From positions 3,472,001 through 3,536,000 of the forward strand of contig ML978121.1 of the NCBI GenBank assembly GCA_010015805.1: a stretch of 64,000 nucleotides of DNA, in the 5' to 3' direction. Below the pieces are notes generated by a model. That model made no database searches and was not told where the DNA came from. It saw nothing but the letters and a program-made list of their open reading frames with translations. Source of the DNA: Rhizodiscina lignyota. Lineage: Eukaryota; Ascomycota; Dothideomycetes; Aulographales; Rhizodiscinaceae. Below are positions 24,737 to 35,271 of the stretch, in pieces. The translations under genes were made by a program, and so were the position numbers. Position 1 is the stretch's first letter. Each line of letters begins with the position of its first letter.

Positions 24737-26356
24737 ATGGATGAAGACTGGGAGAAAGTCGAGGCTTGGGATATTGCCATAAGCGGGGAGTTTCCTACAG
24801 AGACAACGTCATCGAACGGACACGCGTCAAAAATCGTCACATACCCGTTACCCTCCTTCTACGAGCGATCAAGAGAAACTACGCTTAAAGTAAACGGCAA
24901 AGAGGTCCCAGTCATTTTCTTGGATAGCACACGATGGCGCTATGACTATGCACAGTTCACCATGAGCAAGGGCTCGGCCACAATCGAGATCACTACCAAA
25001 GACAAGAAGGCTATCGGATCGTGGAACATATCACCGAAGAAATACAACATTCAAGCCACTGCTACCAACGACACTCTCACTTTCACAATTGACGAGCCGA
25101 AGTATCTGATCATCAAGAAGAACGACTGTCCAGAAACAGTGCTTTTGATCGATCCTCCGGAGGACAACATACCGGATCCAAAGGATCAACACGTGCGCGA
25201 TGTCACATCAAAGAAATTCGGAGCTGATCCAACTGGACGGCACTATTCGCACAAAGCTATTCAGAAAGCCATCGACGAGACCAGCAAAGCCGGGAGAGGC
25301 ACAGTCTATATCCCGCCGGGGGAGTATATCTGCGGAAACCTGGTCCTCAAGAGCAACGTGAGGTTCTACTTGGCTGGTGGTGCATACCTCCGCTATACCG
25401 CCGACCCCGACATTTACAAGGTACATTGGATCCATAACGGATGGAAACCCTTCACATTCTGGATCATGACCGAATTCCACAGCACAAACATCCATGTCGA
25501 CGGTCGTGGCACCATCGACGGCAACGGAAAATACGCGTTTTCGAAACAGCATTTGATTGGCGTGACGCCTCTGGCACCCATCCTCACACAGAACTTCCTC
25601 TATACTGGTCCAGTTGTTAAAGAAGCCAGCTTCTGGACCATCAACGTCATCATTGTCCAGAACGCAGAATTCTATGACATGAAGATCCTTGGTCGGCACG
25701 ACATCCTCAATAATGACGGTATCGACTTCAACTCGTGCCAGAACATCCTCGTCCAGCGCTCGATATCCATAGCATGGGACGATCCATATTCGGCCAAGAC
25801 GTGGGAGCCACAACGTGTCAGCGGCGGTGTGTTCCACAAGATTCCAGGGCCGACAGGACCCCAGACGAATATTCTCTGTCAGGACCTCGTAGCTTGGACG
25901 GGCTGCTTTGCTGTCAAAGTCGGCGAGGGAAGCAAATATCCCCAAACGAACATTACCTACCGTAACGTCTGCGTATACGATGCCGCAATTGCTATGGGCA
26001 TACACCACCGATACGGCAAATCGCTCTTATCAAACATTGTATTCGAGGACATCGAGGTGGAGAATCTGAGGGCTCCGATCGATTACGGCTCGAGGACTTG
26101 GTATGCGATTTTCTCGCTGGACGTTGGAGAGGGCGCGGGACCGTGTGCAAATGTGCACACGAGCAATATCAAGCTGTACACGCTGGGAACGACTCCAGCG
26201 AGGGTGAACGGCTGGGATGAGAATGCATTGATGACACGCATCACATTCGACAATATCTACGTCGTCGAACTTGGGCGGTACGCGAAGAATTTGCGAGAGG
26301 CTGGGATAACTGATCTCAAGTTTGTGGATGATGCTCCGATGCTCACTTGGTCGTAG
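24737..26356 (+). CDS. GH28-like right-handed beta-helix glycosidase, 539 aa
   Basis: This is a probable polysaccharide hydrolase of the pectin-lyase fold, nearest to GH28-like (polygalacturonase-related) proteins. It is a single exon. An N-terminal beta-sandwich of about 150 residues precedes KKFGADPTGRHYSHKAIQKA, the usual entry into the helix. The central NNDGIDFNSC and WDDPYSAK segments occupy the positions of the GH28 catalytic aspartates. The final GHG-type histidine is not obvious. I chose the ATG at 24737 because it is followed directly by conserved-looking sequence; an in-frame ATG at 24689 would add 16 residues. Neither start gives a signal peptide, which is unusual for a secreted pectinase, so the protein may be intracellular. 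GH49 dextranases share a sandwich-plus-helix layout and remain an alternative. Confidence 0.75.
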   Translation: MDEDWEKVEAWDIAISGEFPTETTSSNGHASKIVTYPLPSFYERSRETTLKVNGKEVPVIFLDSTRWRYDYAQFTMSKGSATIEITTKDKKAIGSWNISPKKYNIQATATNDTLTFTIDEPKYLIIKKNDCPETVLLIDPPEDNIPDPKDQHVRDVTSKKFGADPTGRHYSHKAIQKAIDETSKAGRGTVYIPPGEYICGNLVLKSNVRFYLAGGAYLRYTADPDIYKVHWIHNGWKPFTFWIMTEFHSTNIHVDGRGTIDGNGKYAFSKQHLIGVTPLAPILTQNFLYTGPVVKEASFWTINVIIVQNAEFYDMKILGRHDILNNDGIDFNSCQNILVQRSISIAWDDPYSAKTWEPQRVSGGVFHKIPGPTGPQTNILCQDLVAWTGCFAVKVGEGSKYPQTNITYRNVCVYDAAIAMGIHHRYGKSLLSNIVFEDIEVENLRAPIDYGSRTWYAIFSLDVGEGAGPCANVHTSNIKLYTLGTTPARVNGWDENALMTRITFDNIYVVELGRYAKNLREAGITDLKFVDDAPMLTWS

Positions 26357-26867
26357 CTGGTTGTATTCGATACTTGTTGATCCGTAGGTACATGTATTGT
26401 ACTGAACATTGCACACCTATCCGTGCTCAGTCTCGCATGCTCCCGTCTTAATCACGAGTCATGAAGTCACTTCCGTCCCGTTCGACGGAACTGCCCTATG
26501 GATCGCGACACGCCGTCTGCGCGCTGATTCGCCGACCCCGCAAAACGCCAACGATGCTTGGCGCGCGCGGCTGACGTCGATTTGCAGATGGCGAACCGTC
26601 AGCGTGGGTGTGCAGTTTGGTCGCATGTTCTGCCCCACAATACTTTAACGGCGTCCTGTCCACTCTTGACCTGTCTTGACTGCCTTCACAAACTTCATTA
26701 TATGTCTTGTACACTTTTGCTTGAACATTTGGGCTTCTTGGTACGCGCCACCGCATTGGAAGTCCCGGTTTGAAATTAAACAACCCGAGATGCTAATCTT
26801 ACCCCAGAACGCCCTCTCATCTCCCGCAATATAACGATCGTCAGCAAGCCCCGAGCACAAAGCAAAT
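26357..26867. other. Intergenic
   Basis: This is noncoding sequence between the beta-helix gene and the small membrane protein gene, presumably terminator and promoter. Nothing else is recognisable. Confidence 0.45.
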
Positions 26868-27202
26868 ATGTCGAGCAATGACCAACCGACGCAAGGCTAC
26901 GTGCCTCCACCGTCGACGGGGCATGAGATTGGCGTCATGTTCGGGTTCATTGGTACGATCCCGCGGGGCTGTCTTGCGTTCATTTCCACAATCTGCATGC
27001 ACAATCGCTAATCGGAAAGCCACCAGGCGCGATGATCCTCAGCATGGTGCTGTACGGCGTGGTCTGGCAGCGGGTAACGAAACGTAATGCTGAGAAGGAG
27101 CGGCGACGCGTCGCTGCGTTCAATGAGAAGGGTTGGTTGAAGGCTGTTCCGGGGATGGAGGGGGATGAGGCTGTTGAGAAGCATGAGAATGTGCTGAATT
27201 AA
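26868..27202 (+). CDS. Small single-span membrane protein, 86 aa
   Basis: This gene is too short to appear as one open frame. Two exons, 26868-26952 and 27027-27202, are joined by a 74-nt phase-1 intron (GTACGA...ACCAG), giving 261 nt including the stop. The protein begins MSSNDQPTQGYVPPPSTGHE. A single hydrophobic helix follows at about residues 21-44 (IGVMFGFIGAMILSMVLYGVVW); the splice junction falls inside it. A basic patch comes next (KRNAEKERRR), then an acidic tail. This polarity suggests an N-out, C-in membrane protein of an organelle or the plasma membrane. I do not recognise a family. Support comes from the exact joining of the helix across canonical splice sites. Confidence 0.6.
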
Positions 27203-27552
27203 GCCTGGGCTGGGAGATGTGTTATAGGTAGTGAAAATATGAAGAGTATGGTACAAGAGGGAGGAGTTTGTCTTTCGGGATCACGGTGCAATGTCTGGCG
27301 CAAGGCTGGATAATTTCGAGGATGAACTGTATGAATTATAAGACGTGGAAGTCTTTTGCTGTCCGAACAACTCCGTACGGATGATGACAATAACGAAATA
27401 CGCCAATTAAATCAGTTCACAAACACCGCAGCCGGATAAACATTCCGTGATTGACCCATGCCATGACCGCTTCATCCGAAAGATTCGAGTACACCAGAGA
27501 CGCCGTGCGTGACTTCTTCAATTATGGGGTCATTCGTGGGACGTCGAGCACA
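27203..27552. other. Intergenic between convergent genes
   Basis: This is the short 3' flank of the small membrane protein gene and the phosducin-like gene. No feature is seen. Confidence 0.45.
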
Positions 27553-28551
27553 TTACAACAGGATTTGGTGTCTGGGCAGATTGTTAGCGGGCTCTGATGA
27601 AGAAAGGCAGGGAGAATAGCTTACTTCCTCATGGCCATCTCCAAACTATCCGCATTCAACTCCTGCTCCGCCGGGATCTCGTCAACTACCGGCACTAGTC
27701 CCGCGAACTTGTCGCCATCGCGGTAAGCCAGTATCGCCGGTACGCCCATACTCTCCATCTCAGCTTCTTCGTAGTTCAAGCGTATAAACCTTGTCGTCGC
27801 GTGTGCCCTCGCAAGCTGTCGTAGGGACGAGTCTACAAGGGTGGAGACGTCCGACTGAGACACGGCATTAGCACCTCACCCTCGTGATAATCATGTCGAG
27901 CAAAGAACGTACCGAATCATCATATATCAGCACCACAACAACCGAACCCCTCGCGCTCCTCTCCACAGCATCCAAGTAGCCCTCCCCATCCACCGTCGTC
28001 AGATTTCCCCATCTCCTTCCACTCGGACTCGTCTTTCTACTCCCAACGCCAGGGATTGCCGCCTGCTGCAACTCCTTCAGCCTAAACTGTCGCCAGCGCT
28101 GCATGAACTCGTCCTCGTCGTCCTCCTCGCTACCATCTGATTTCTCAGGTTCCCGGCGGTACTGCGCTGGTGGCGGCGTGGGCTGGAAACTAGGTTGTCT
28201 CGATGGGAGGAAGGATATGCGGCGTGCGTTCTTCTTAGCATTCTCGAAGGCGTAAGCGTCGGCGATAACGCCCTTTGGGCCGGTGTTGGCGTTCTCGCGG
28301 TGTGTGCGTGGGAGGAAGTACTTCGTCCGCATGTTTGATGATGATGGGGTGGCGGAGTTCTCGTCGTCCTCGCTGTCCGGAGGAGTGCCCTGCTTGGCCC
28401 TCGACCTGCCCTTTCCAGAGGAAGGATTGTAGGAGTGGTCGTCCTTCGAATGTGCTGATGAAATGGAAGACCGGTCGTCCTCAGGATGTCGCTTGCCGCC
28501 TTTGTCCTCTGCGAACAGCGCGTTGAACTCGTCTTGCGCGGGTGTGGTCAT
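27553..28551 (-). CDS. Phosducin-like protein, 295 aa
   Basis: This is a thioredoxin-fold co-chaperone. PhLP1-type proteins help the CCT chaperonin fold G-beta and assemble G-beta-gamma (known for the family). Exons are 28551-27913, 27854-27625 and 27571-27553, totalling 888 nt including the stop. The N-terminal 140 residues are hydrophilic and Ser/Asp-rich with the conserved-looking TGPKGVIADA segment, followed by FMQRWRQFRLKELQ. The thioredoxin-like domain spans about 190-290 (GSVVVVLIYDDS, then ESMGVPAILAYRDGD). A plain stop lies at 27621-27623 within a GTAAGC donor. A canonical branch point (CTAAC) and acceptor make a 19-nt last exon more likely, ending in KHQILL as phosducins usually do. 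The G-beta gene is the next gene upstream on the same strand. Confidence 0.85.
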
Positions 28552-30992
28552 ATTGAAAGAAAGAGAGGAAACCCCTCACGCGGGTAGCACAGGGAGTGGT
28601 TCTTTAATATGCAAATATTAGATGATATGACGACAAGGCCCAGGTACCAGCGAGCGAACAGACACCAGTTCCAGCCCCAAGTCTCACAACGTTCTGTCTC
28701 AGGAGACGCGTGCTCGTGCCCCGGACAGTGCAAGGCTGAGAAGGCAAGTGTGCAATAGGAAAAAGAAGACAGCGCACACAGGGCGAAGAGGAGAGAAAAT
28801 GGTCTCAGATCGTCACCGTGCGTGGAGCTGTGGCCGGCGTGGGTGGATTCGGCTGCCACGCGACGGAAACAAGGGCCGGTAGGACGGACCGGTCGAAACG
28901 AGGATGATTTGACACTTTCCTTACGAGGATGGGAGGGGTTGCGCGCGAAGAGAGAAAGTCGGGGGGTTGACACGACACGTTGATCGCGCGTTTCACTTCA
29001 GCGCTTTTCATATGCGTTTTGGCAGTGTGGCACGTGGACGACCCCTGTTCGTGTCGACCATCTGCACGCTGCAGGGCAACCGGTAGAGCTGGCGCAAGCT
29101 GGATGCGGTTTAAGGCTGCCTCCGACAGGGCGATTGACAGCTTGGCGCTCCGCCTGCCGTTGCGAGATGCGTCGAACCGTTGGCCCGTTGCGTCGCGCTG
29201 TAGGGTTGGGTTGTTCGGCGTTTCCCACCTGTCACTCCCCTTTCGGCGCGAAGAACCGGACGGCCACTGGGCCAGGCCGTTTCGCGAGCAATACGATGTG
29301 ACTGTCAGGAGATCGTGCAAGGGTAAAAGGGCATCGACATGGGCAATTCTTTTAAGCGCTGCGAGACACTGACAGTGTGGTTGAGCTCGGCATCACCTCT
29401 GTGATTCAGATTGATCAGGCTTGACGTTCTCTCCCTTTGCTATATTTGAACCTGTAAGATGCTTGTTCGGGGTATTGTGGGGGGAGCGATGCATGTCAGA
29501 TCTCCGCCGCTTTTAGTCTTTGACGGTTAAGATGGACGGAGCACATATGTACGAACACGTCTCTCAAAGTCTCCAGGATCATCCTCCTAGGTCCGACGCT
29601 GTACGCATGTACACATGGTACGATCTTGAGGTCACAATAGACGCCAATTAGCAAGCTGACACGACAGCATTTCCCGGAGTCCGCGATTTTGGCTACGTCG
29701 ACAGTCAAATACCTGGGGTAACACTGTAATAGATTATAGCCTTAGACGCTACATGGAGATGCACTGCACGGAATCTTCTATCAGACAGAAGGTAATTCTG
29801 GAAAGATCTTCTGGAAGCTGTGAACAGCCCTATAGCTATTGGTAAACACAGTTGCATGCTATCGTCATGTAACTAGGCACCAAAACCAATGCCATAAGCG
29901 ACGTCGCGCCCATATCAGGGGCGATATCAAGCACGTTAAGGGCCGCAATGCATCAGGTGTACAGATTAGAAGGATCAAATGGCCTGCAGAACGACGAGTC
30001 GTGGCATCAGGAAGTGCATGAAGATGACACGTTGTTATGATTGACTGAGACTTGGGCTGGCAGTTGTAAAAGTAGGTAGATGCTTGGTCAACCGTACTGT
30101 CTCTTCGTAGCCTTTTTCCTATAGACCCAACCTGTACTTCCTCGCAAACCATACGCAAGACATCCATCACCTCGCGTTTGCTCGCTAGCTCCATCACTAC
30201 CACTACCACAACCACCACCACCGCAACATACCCTCACCACGATAAAAGAAAAGAAAAACAATTTGGAAGAGAAGACGTTTGCGCCGGATCACCCCCACTC
30301 CACCCCTGAGTCAGCTACGCTCTTGCAACATACAAGAAAACCGAGTGCGTGCTTCGAAGAAAGGTACAGGTTTGGATATATCGGAGGGGGTGCAAATCAG
30401 AAAGGGGAAAGTGTGCCTTGCCTATGCGTGTGCGCGGCAGGAGCATGACAGGAGGTAGTAGCTTTTTCAGAGTATGAGCCGCATCGCATTGGTGGCACAT
30501 GAGCGGGAAAAGGGGTGAGAAAAATCCAGAAAGCAGAAAAGGTATGGCACACAAAAGTAAGAAGCAGGCTGACGTAAAGCGCTCGATCAGGGGAATGTTC
30601 GAAGAGAGAAGCCGGCCCGAGCGGTATCTGAAAACAAAGGGAAGTGTGAGAGGCTCCGATTCCGTCCAAAGATCGAACGGAAGCAGATCGCTCACGAACA
30701 GAGCATGATCGGTAGAGTTGGGTCGTCCGCTCTCGAAAAGTTGCTTCATCGAAAGTAGGTGGTGGAAAGCTGCACCGGCAGCAGTTGGTAAGAAGTCGGC
30801 ATTAGGTTCGCTTCTTTTAGTTCTTTTCCTTCCTCGTCGTAATCTGCATGCAATTTGATTTACCGCTCCCCGTCTCGGACAAGGACTCGCGGTAAACCCA
30901 AAAGAAGGGTATAAGTCGATTAGTGGCTATTCATTGATCGGTCAGTATACATCGCAGATGAACGATGTGAAACATCGTGGTTCAAGAGGGAC
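28552..30992. other. Long intergenic region (2.4 kb)
   Basis: This lies between the phosducin-like start and the G-beta stop. Open frames here are GC-driven or low-complexity (for example CCA/CAC runs near 30195-30230) and match nothing I know. It should hold the phosducin-like promoter and the G-beta 3' UTR. Confidence 0.5.
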
Positions 30993-32301
30993 TCACGCCC
31001 AGATGCGGAGCTGTTTCAGTACTAATTAGTCTTTGAACTTCTCAGAATGTTTGCATATACTGACCATCGAATCCCAGGATCCAGTGCACAGACTCATGGC
31101 GTCGTTGCTGACACCCAAGCAACTGACTCGGTTGTCGTGGCCCTGGAGTGTACCAACACGCTCACCACGTAGAACGTCCCACACCTGGACTGTTAGTACA
31201 TAAGGCAGCCCTATAAATGTTTGAATAGATATACGTTACCTTGCACTCGAAATCGTCATAGCCAGCAAACAGCAAGCGACCTGACACGGAGAAGGCCACG
31301 GAAGTTATGCCGCACACCGGTTCGCCAATCTGCGAATATATTAGATTTGTTCCAACCTAGTCAGTTCATGCAGATGGGTAATTACCGTGTAGGCCTGCAG
31401 CTCGCGATCGGCGCGGATATCGAACAATCTGCACGACGCATCGTCCGAGCCAGTGCCAAAGGCATTGCCATTGGGGAAGAATTGGATGGCGTTGATGTCG
31501 GAGTCGTGTGCAGCAAACGTCTGGACACACTTCTGTTGCCGAATATCCCAGAGCTTGGCGAAGGCGTCACATGCGCCAGAGACAAACTGATTGTTGTCGA
31601 GAGGATTGATGCTCAAGCTCATCACGTCGCCCAAGTGATCCGCAAACTCATGGAGCTTCGCGCCAGTCTCCACATCCCAGAGCACGCAAGTCATGTCGCC
31701 GGAGGAAGTGAGGATGCGGCGATCATTGATGAATCGACAGCAGGATAGGTAGCCTGAGTGGCCTGACAGCTCTCGCGCGACACGCGTAGGTCCATCTCTT
31801 GACGCAAGGTTGTAGATCGAGCAGATGTTATCCAGACCACCACAAGCGACGTAGTTGCCAGAGGGCGAGTAGGCGCAGGTCATGACCCACGAAGAGCGCA
31901 ATGGGATCGCATGCACTTTGTTTGTGGTGTACGCGTCCCAGATGATGAGTTTGCCGTCCTGCGATGCCGATACAAGATGTCTGCGGTCCGTAGACCAGTG
32001 CATGGCGTAGATCTTGGCAAGATGGCCCTTGAGAGTGCGTTTGGTCTTCATCTGCAGCCTCGGGAGCTGCTCGACTCGTGATTTGGCGACATCGCGGACT
32101 GGTCTGTAGGTTAGCCTGAAGAGACAATTGCGCATTGGAGTGAATGTGCGAATGAATTCGCAGTAGCAGGATATGGGTGTACGTACGCGTTGTGTCGGCC
32201 AACTCATCTTTCTTGCGCTTTATCCGGTCCTTGAGAGCCTCGGCGTCTCTGCGAGCAAGCTGGATCTTCTGCTGGACTGTTTCTGCACTCATATCGGCCA
32301 T
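30993..32301 (-). CDS. sfaD: Heterotrimeric G-protein beta subunit, 354 aa
   Basis: This is the seven-bladed WD40 beta subunit that acts with G-gamma in growth, sporulation and pheromone signalling in fungi. Five exons in coding order are 32301-32183, 32103-31386, 31329-31240, 31184-31065 and 31010-30993, totalling 1065 nt including the stop. The start is the ATG of MADMSAE. An N-terminal coiled coil (to about residue 40) binds G-gamma. WD repeats are visible as [49 protein letters not shown] and [12 protein letters not shown]. The last exon is only 18 nt and supplies LRIWA, completing the final blade. The first donor is ambiguous by a few bases; I used GTACAC because it restores the frame. 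Identity is secure; the symbol follows the Aspergillus name. Confidence 0.95.
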
Positions 32302-35271
32302 CTTGACTTGCACGGAAGCCGTGTTGGCGGCGGCGAGAGAGTGTGGAGATGCGGTTTGCGGTCCCGGTCGCAGTGAGCAGCAGGTCTAGGGGGACGGCCG
32401 GGCAAACAATTTGAGGAGCGACCGACCGGTCAACACCGGCTCTGCGTGCGAGAGACGGGCAGCAGACGCTGTGAAAGAGGCGCTGCGGTTACCTTTGTGA
32501 TCAGCGACGTCTGGCGGAGCGTGCGAGCGGGTTGGAGAGGTGGGTTGCGTAGGAGTTCGGGCGGAGGAGCGGTGGTGTTGATGGAGTGCGTGCGTGGTTG
32601 GAGCTCTGGTGCGTGAGAGGAGCTGAGCGTGTGTGAGCGAGAGCGAGCGAGCGGCGCGGAGGCCAGAGGCGGAAAGGCTGCTGGGCGGTCCGAGCGGAAA
32701 CGGAGGCACTGGGCTTCTTCGATAGTTCGAGAAAGCCAATTGCCAGCAGCAGCGCGCGCAATCGACGGCGTCAGACACGGGAGGAGCAGTTAAGCGATCT
32801 CTGGCTGGAGGATGGCGCCGATGGGCTCTGGCTGAATTGTCGTAGTGTAGCGCAAGCCGGTCGTCGAGTGCAGACGCTTGTGGGCTGGTGATTGTGCAGT
32901 GAACAAAGGCCGCTGCGGCGCTTTTCTAAGCAATGGCAGCTCGCCCGCCCGGCCTGCACGCAAACGCAACAACAGGCGCTAGGCGCGGGGAGGGCAGGAA
33001 AGCTCCTTCCTTCGAGCCTGCAGCTGGAGGAAGGCATGCCTGGCGACGCGCTATTCCCTGATTTCGCTGCCAATTTGCCGATTTCCTTTTGACGCGCCTA
33101 ACCCCATCGAGCGCCCAAATTCACCGGATAGGTCGCTGGGCGTGAAAAGCAAGCGCACGCTGGCCCTTCCGAATTGCCCCTTCGGCTACGTTTGCACTGT
33201 GTCGCGCTCCAACAGACACCGGACGCAGGAACACGCATGAGTCCCAAGAGACAGCCAACTGCACCCTTAGTCCGTGCCGCAACTCTATTTGCCTGCGAGC
33301 GCGCCACGGCCCGTCCTTATCTACTGCTGCTTCCTGTTCTGCGCGGCCTCAGCTCCTCTCATGCTCTGCTCGCACCTCCATCTTCAAGTGCTCGCTGTGG
33401 CACTTTGGGCATGAACACGCGCATACATATCCTCCGCTCTTTTCTCCACCCCGCTACCCCTGTAGCGATCTGTGGATCCATAATTGGTTCTCGGTACCGG
33501 AATCTCGTATTTGGATTTCCAAGCTTCTCGCTAAAGCCTCTCTCCCCTATATTGCAGCTCCCTGGCCTCACTTATGCACGCCTCTATTGCGTGTCTCTGA
33601 GAGCCACAATATCATGGGCATGGTGTCGTGTGCTTCGGAGTTCGTTTTTGTCAACTCCTCCTCGCACGAATCGACCTCCAAGTGCGATGCAGCAGCTAAA
33701 TTCTCCGATTCGATACTCCGAGTCAGCTTTCGGGACCGACCTTGAATTCCATGATATCCATGTCCACCATGCCTCTCACGTATATTTCTCCATGTCTATC
33801 AATTTCAATGCAACCACGTGGGAAGTTGCACAGAGGCGCAGTTAACTACACTGAGAAGGGTCATTTCCTTTTTCGTTGGACTCTTGGACGGAAGTACATT
33901 TTCCATCATCCCCTGCTACCAACATCGTCAGCCGGATTAAATGTGGCTTTGGCGTCCGATGGCTATCTTATCGGACTCGTTATATCTCCGATCTGCCTTT
34001 TCATTTGAAATTTCTCAAGCATCCGGCACAGTTCCCCATCTTCATCGTCCGAGCCCAGAGTCTCTGCTCACATTCTCAATACCTCATGTCTTCAGTATGG
34101 GGCCTGCTTCTCGTATGCCTTTGGTAGCCACAGAGGAGAAGCAGCATCGAAAGGGAAACGAGTAAGAAAGTGTATGATCGAAGTGTACTGATTGAAGCGC
34201 CCATTGGACAAGAAGAAGGGGATCGGCTCCATGACTCGGAGTGTCCGGATACCACCAGCAATTCTGTACGCCGCGAAGAACAGACGACAGCCTCAATCGT
34301 ATGACATGGACGATCCACTTTGCTTGACAGACGTCACTGGTCTTGGTAATGATGTCATTCCCAAGGAGACTGAACAACTCCAGCTGTAATCGGTTGCCAA
34401 AACAGTTACGATGTCTTTTCTGACCCTGGACGACGATGATGAAGTTTGGGAGGGAAAATTCGAGATGAAGAACTTATACACCGAGTATCGCTCCTACGCC
34501 CATGACAATGCCGCAACATTGATATTTGTAGACAAATAATATTGCCCAGTCGCTCACGTTTTTCCAGTACCCTCCCGGGAGTCTTGGTGGCAAAGCCTTC
34601 GTTGGGGCCAAAATTGCAATGCAATTGGTCCTGACAGTGACGCACCGTATAGGACTGTAGGAGAATGTCGATGAGAGTAGCCCTCTAGGCGGCAAGAACA
34701 CTGCTAAAAGTTGTTGGAATACATTTGCTTTCAAAACCAATCACGTCAATCGAGCAATCAAGCAATCAATATTTCTGTAGCATGTGGCCTTTGAGCCGCA
34801 CTTGACTAGAAGAATTGTTTTCTGCCCGCAATTGGAGCATTATGACAACGTTCCATAACAAGAATTGCAACAATAAGATACTGATAGAAATGGTGATTCT
34901 CTTCAAGGTGCACGTCGTCGTGGTGATGAACTGAAGTGAATCGAGTCTTAGCGCGAGACGTTGCTGGAGCAGGATCAGCGCCAAGCCTTTTGTTTTGCGT
35001 GGCGCGGGCTTGAAACGCCTCCTTTCCCGCCTGATGTGAGGAACGGCCGCAGGACAACCACAATCGCTCACGTCTCCCACCACCATACGCACCCTAAAAT
35101 AGCCCTCGTTCTTCGTTTCATACTTACACTCGCTGCCCAGCAACTATCGTTAATTCTTCTACTGCCAACCCGCAACTCCCACAGCGGCCTTTGAGCCGCC
35201 TTGTCCGCTACTCGTTCACGAACAACTGCATTCCAGTCCAGCCTCGCGACCACGAGCGACAGCACAGCACA
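32302..35271. other. Long gene-poor region (3.0 kb), divergent promoters
   Basis: This separates the divergently transcribed G-beta and chs7 genes. The part up to about 33000 is GC-rich with many repeated GAGCG-like bases and spurious open frames. The rest has ordinary composition and no family-like protein. A long 5' UTR with introns, or a noncoding transcript, is possible but not shown. Confidence 0.5.

Noticed and set aside
28980-29372. Plus-strand 130-codon frame, GC-rich
   Set aside because: Arg/Ala-rich translation without motifs; the opposite strand is equally open, as expected from composition.
29865-30221. Minus-strand frame beginning with a polyvaline run
   Set aside because: The run comes from a CCA/CAC microsatellite near 30195-30230; nothing downstream resembles a protein family.
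32386-33073. Several overlapping minus-strand frames upstream of G-beta
   Set aside because: Ser/Arg/Ala-rich products of GC-rich leader or promoter sequence, with frames open on both strands.
33174-33845. Plus-strand 223-codon frame between G-beta and chs7
   Set aside because: No start context, motif or codon pattern of a real gene, and no plausible splice partners.
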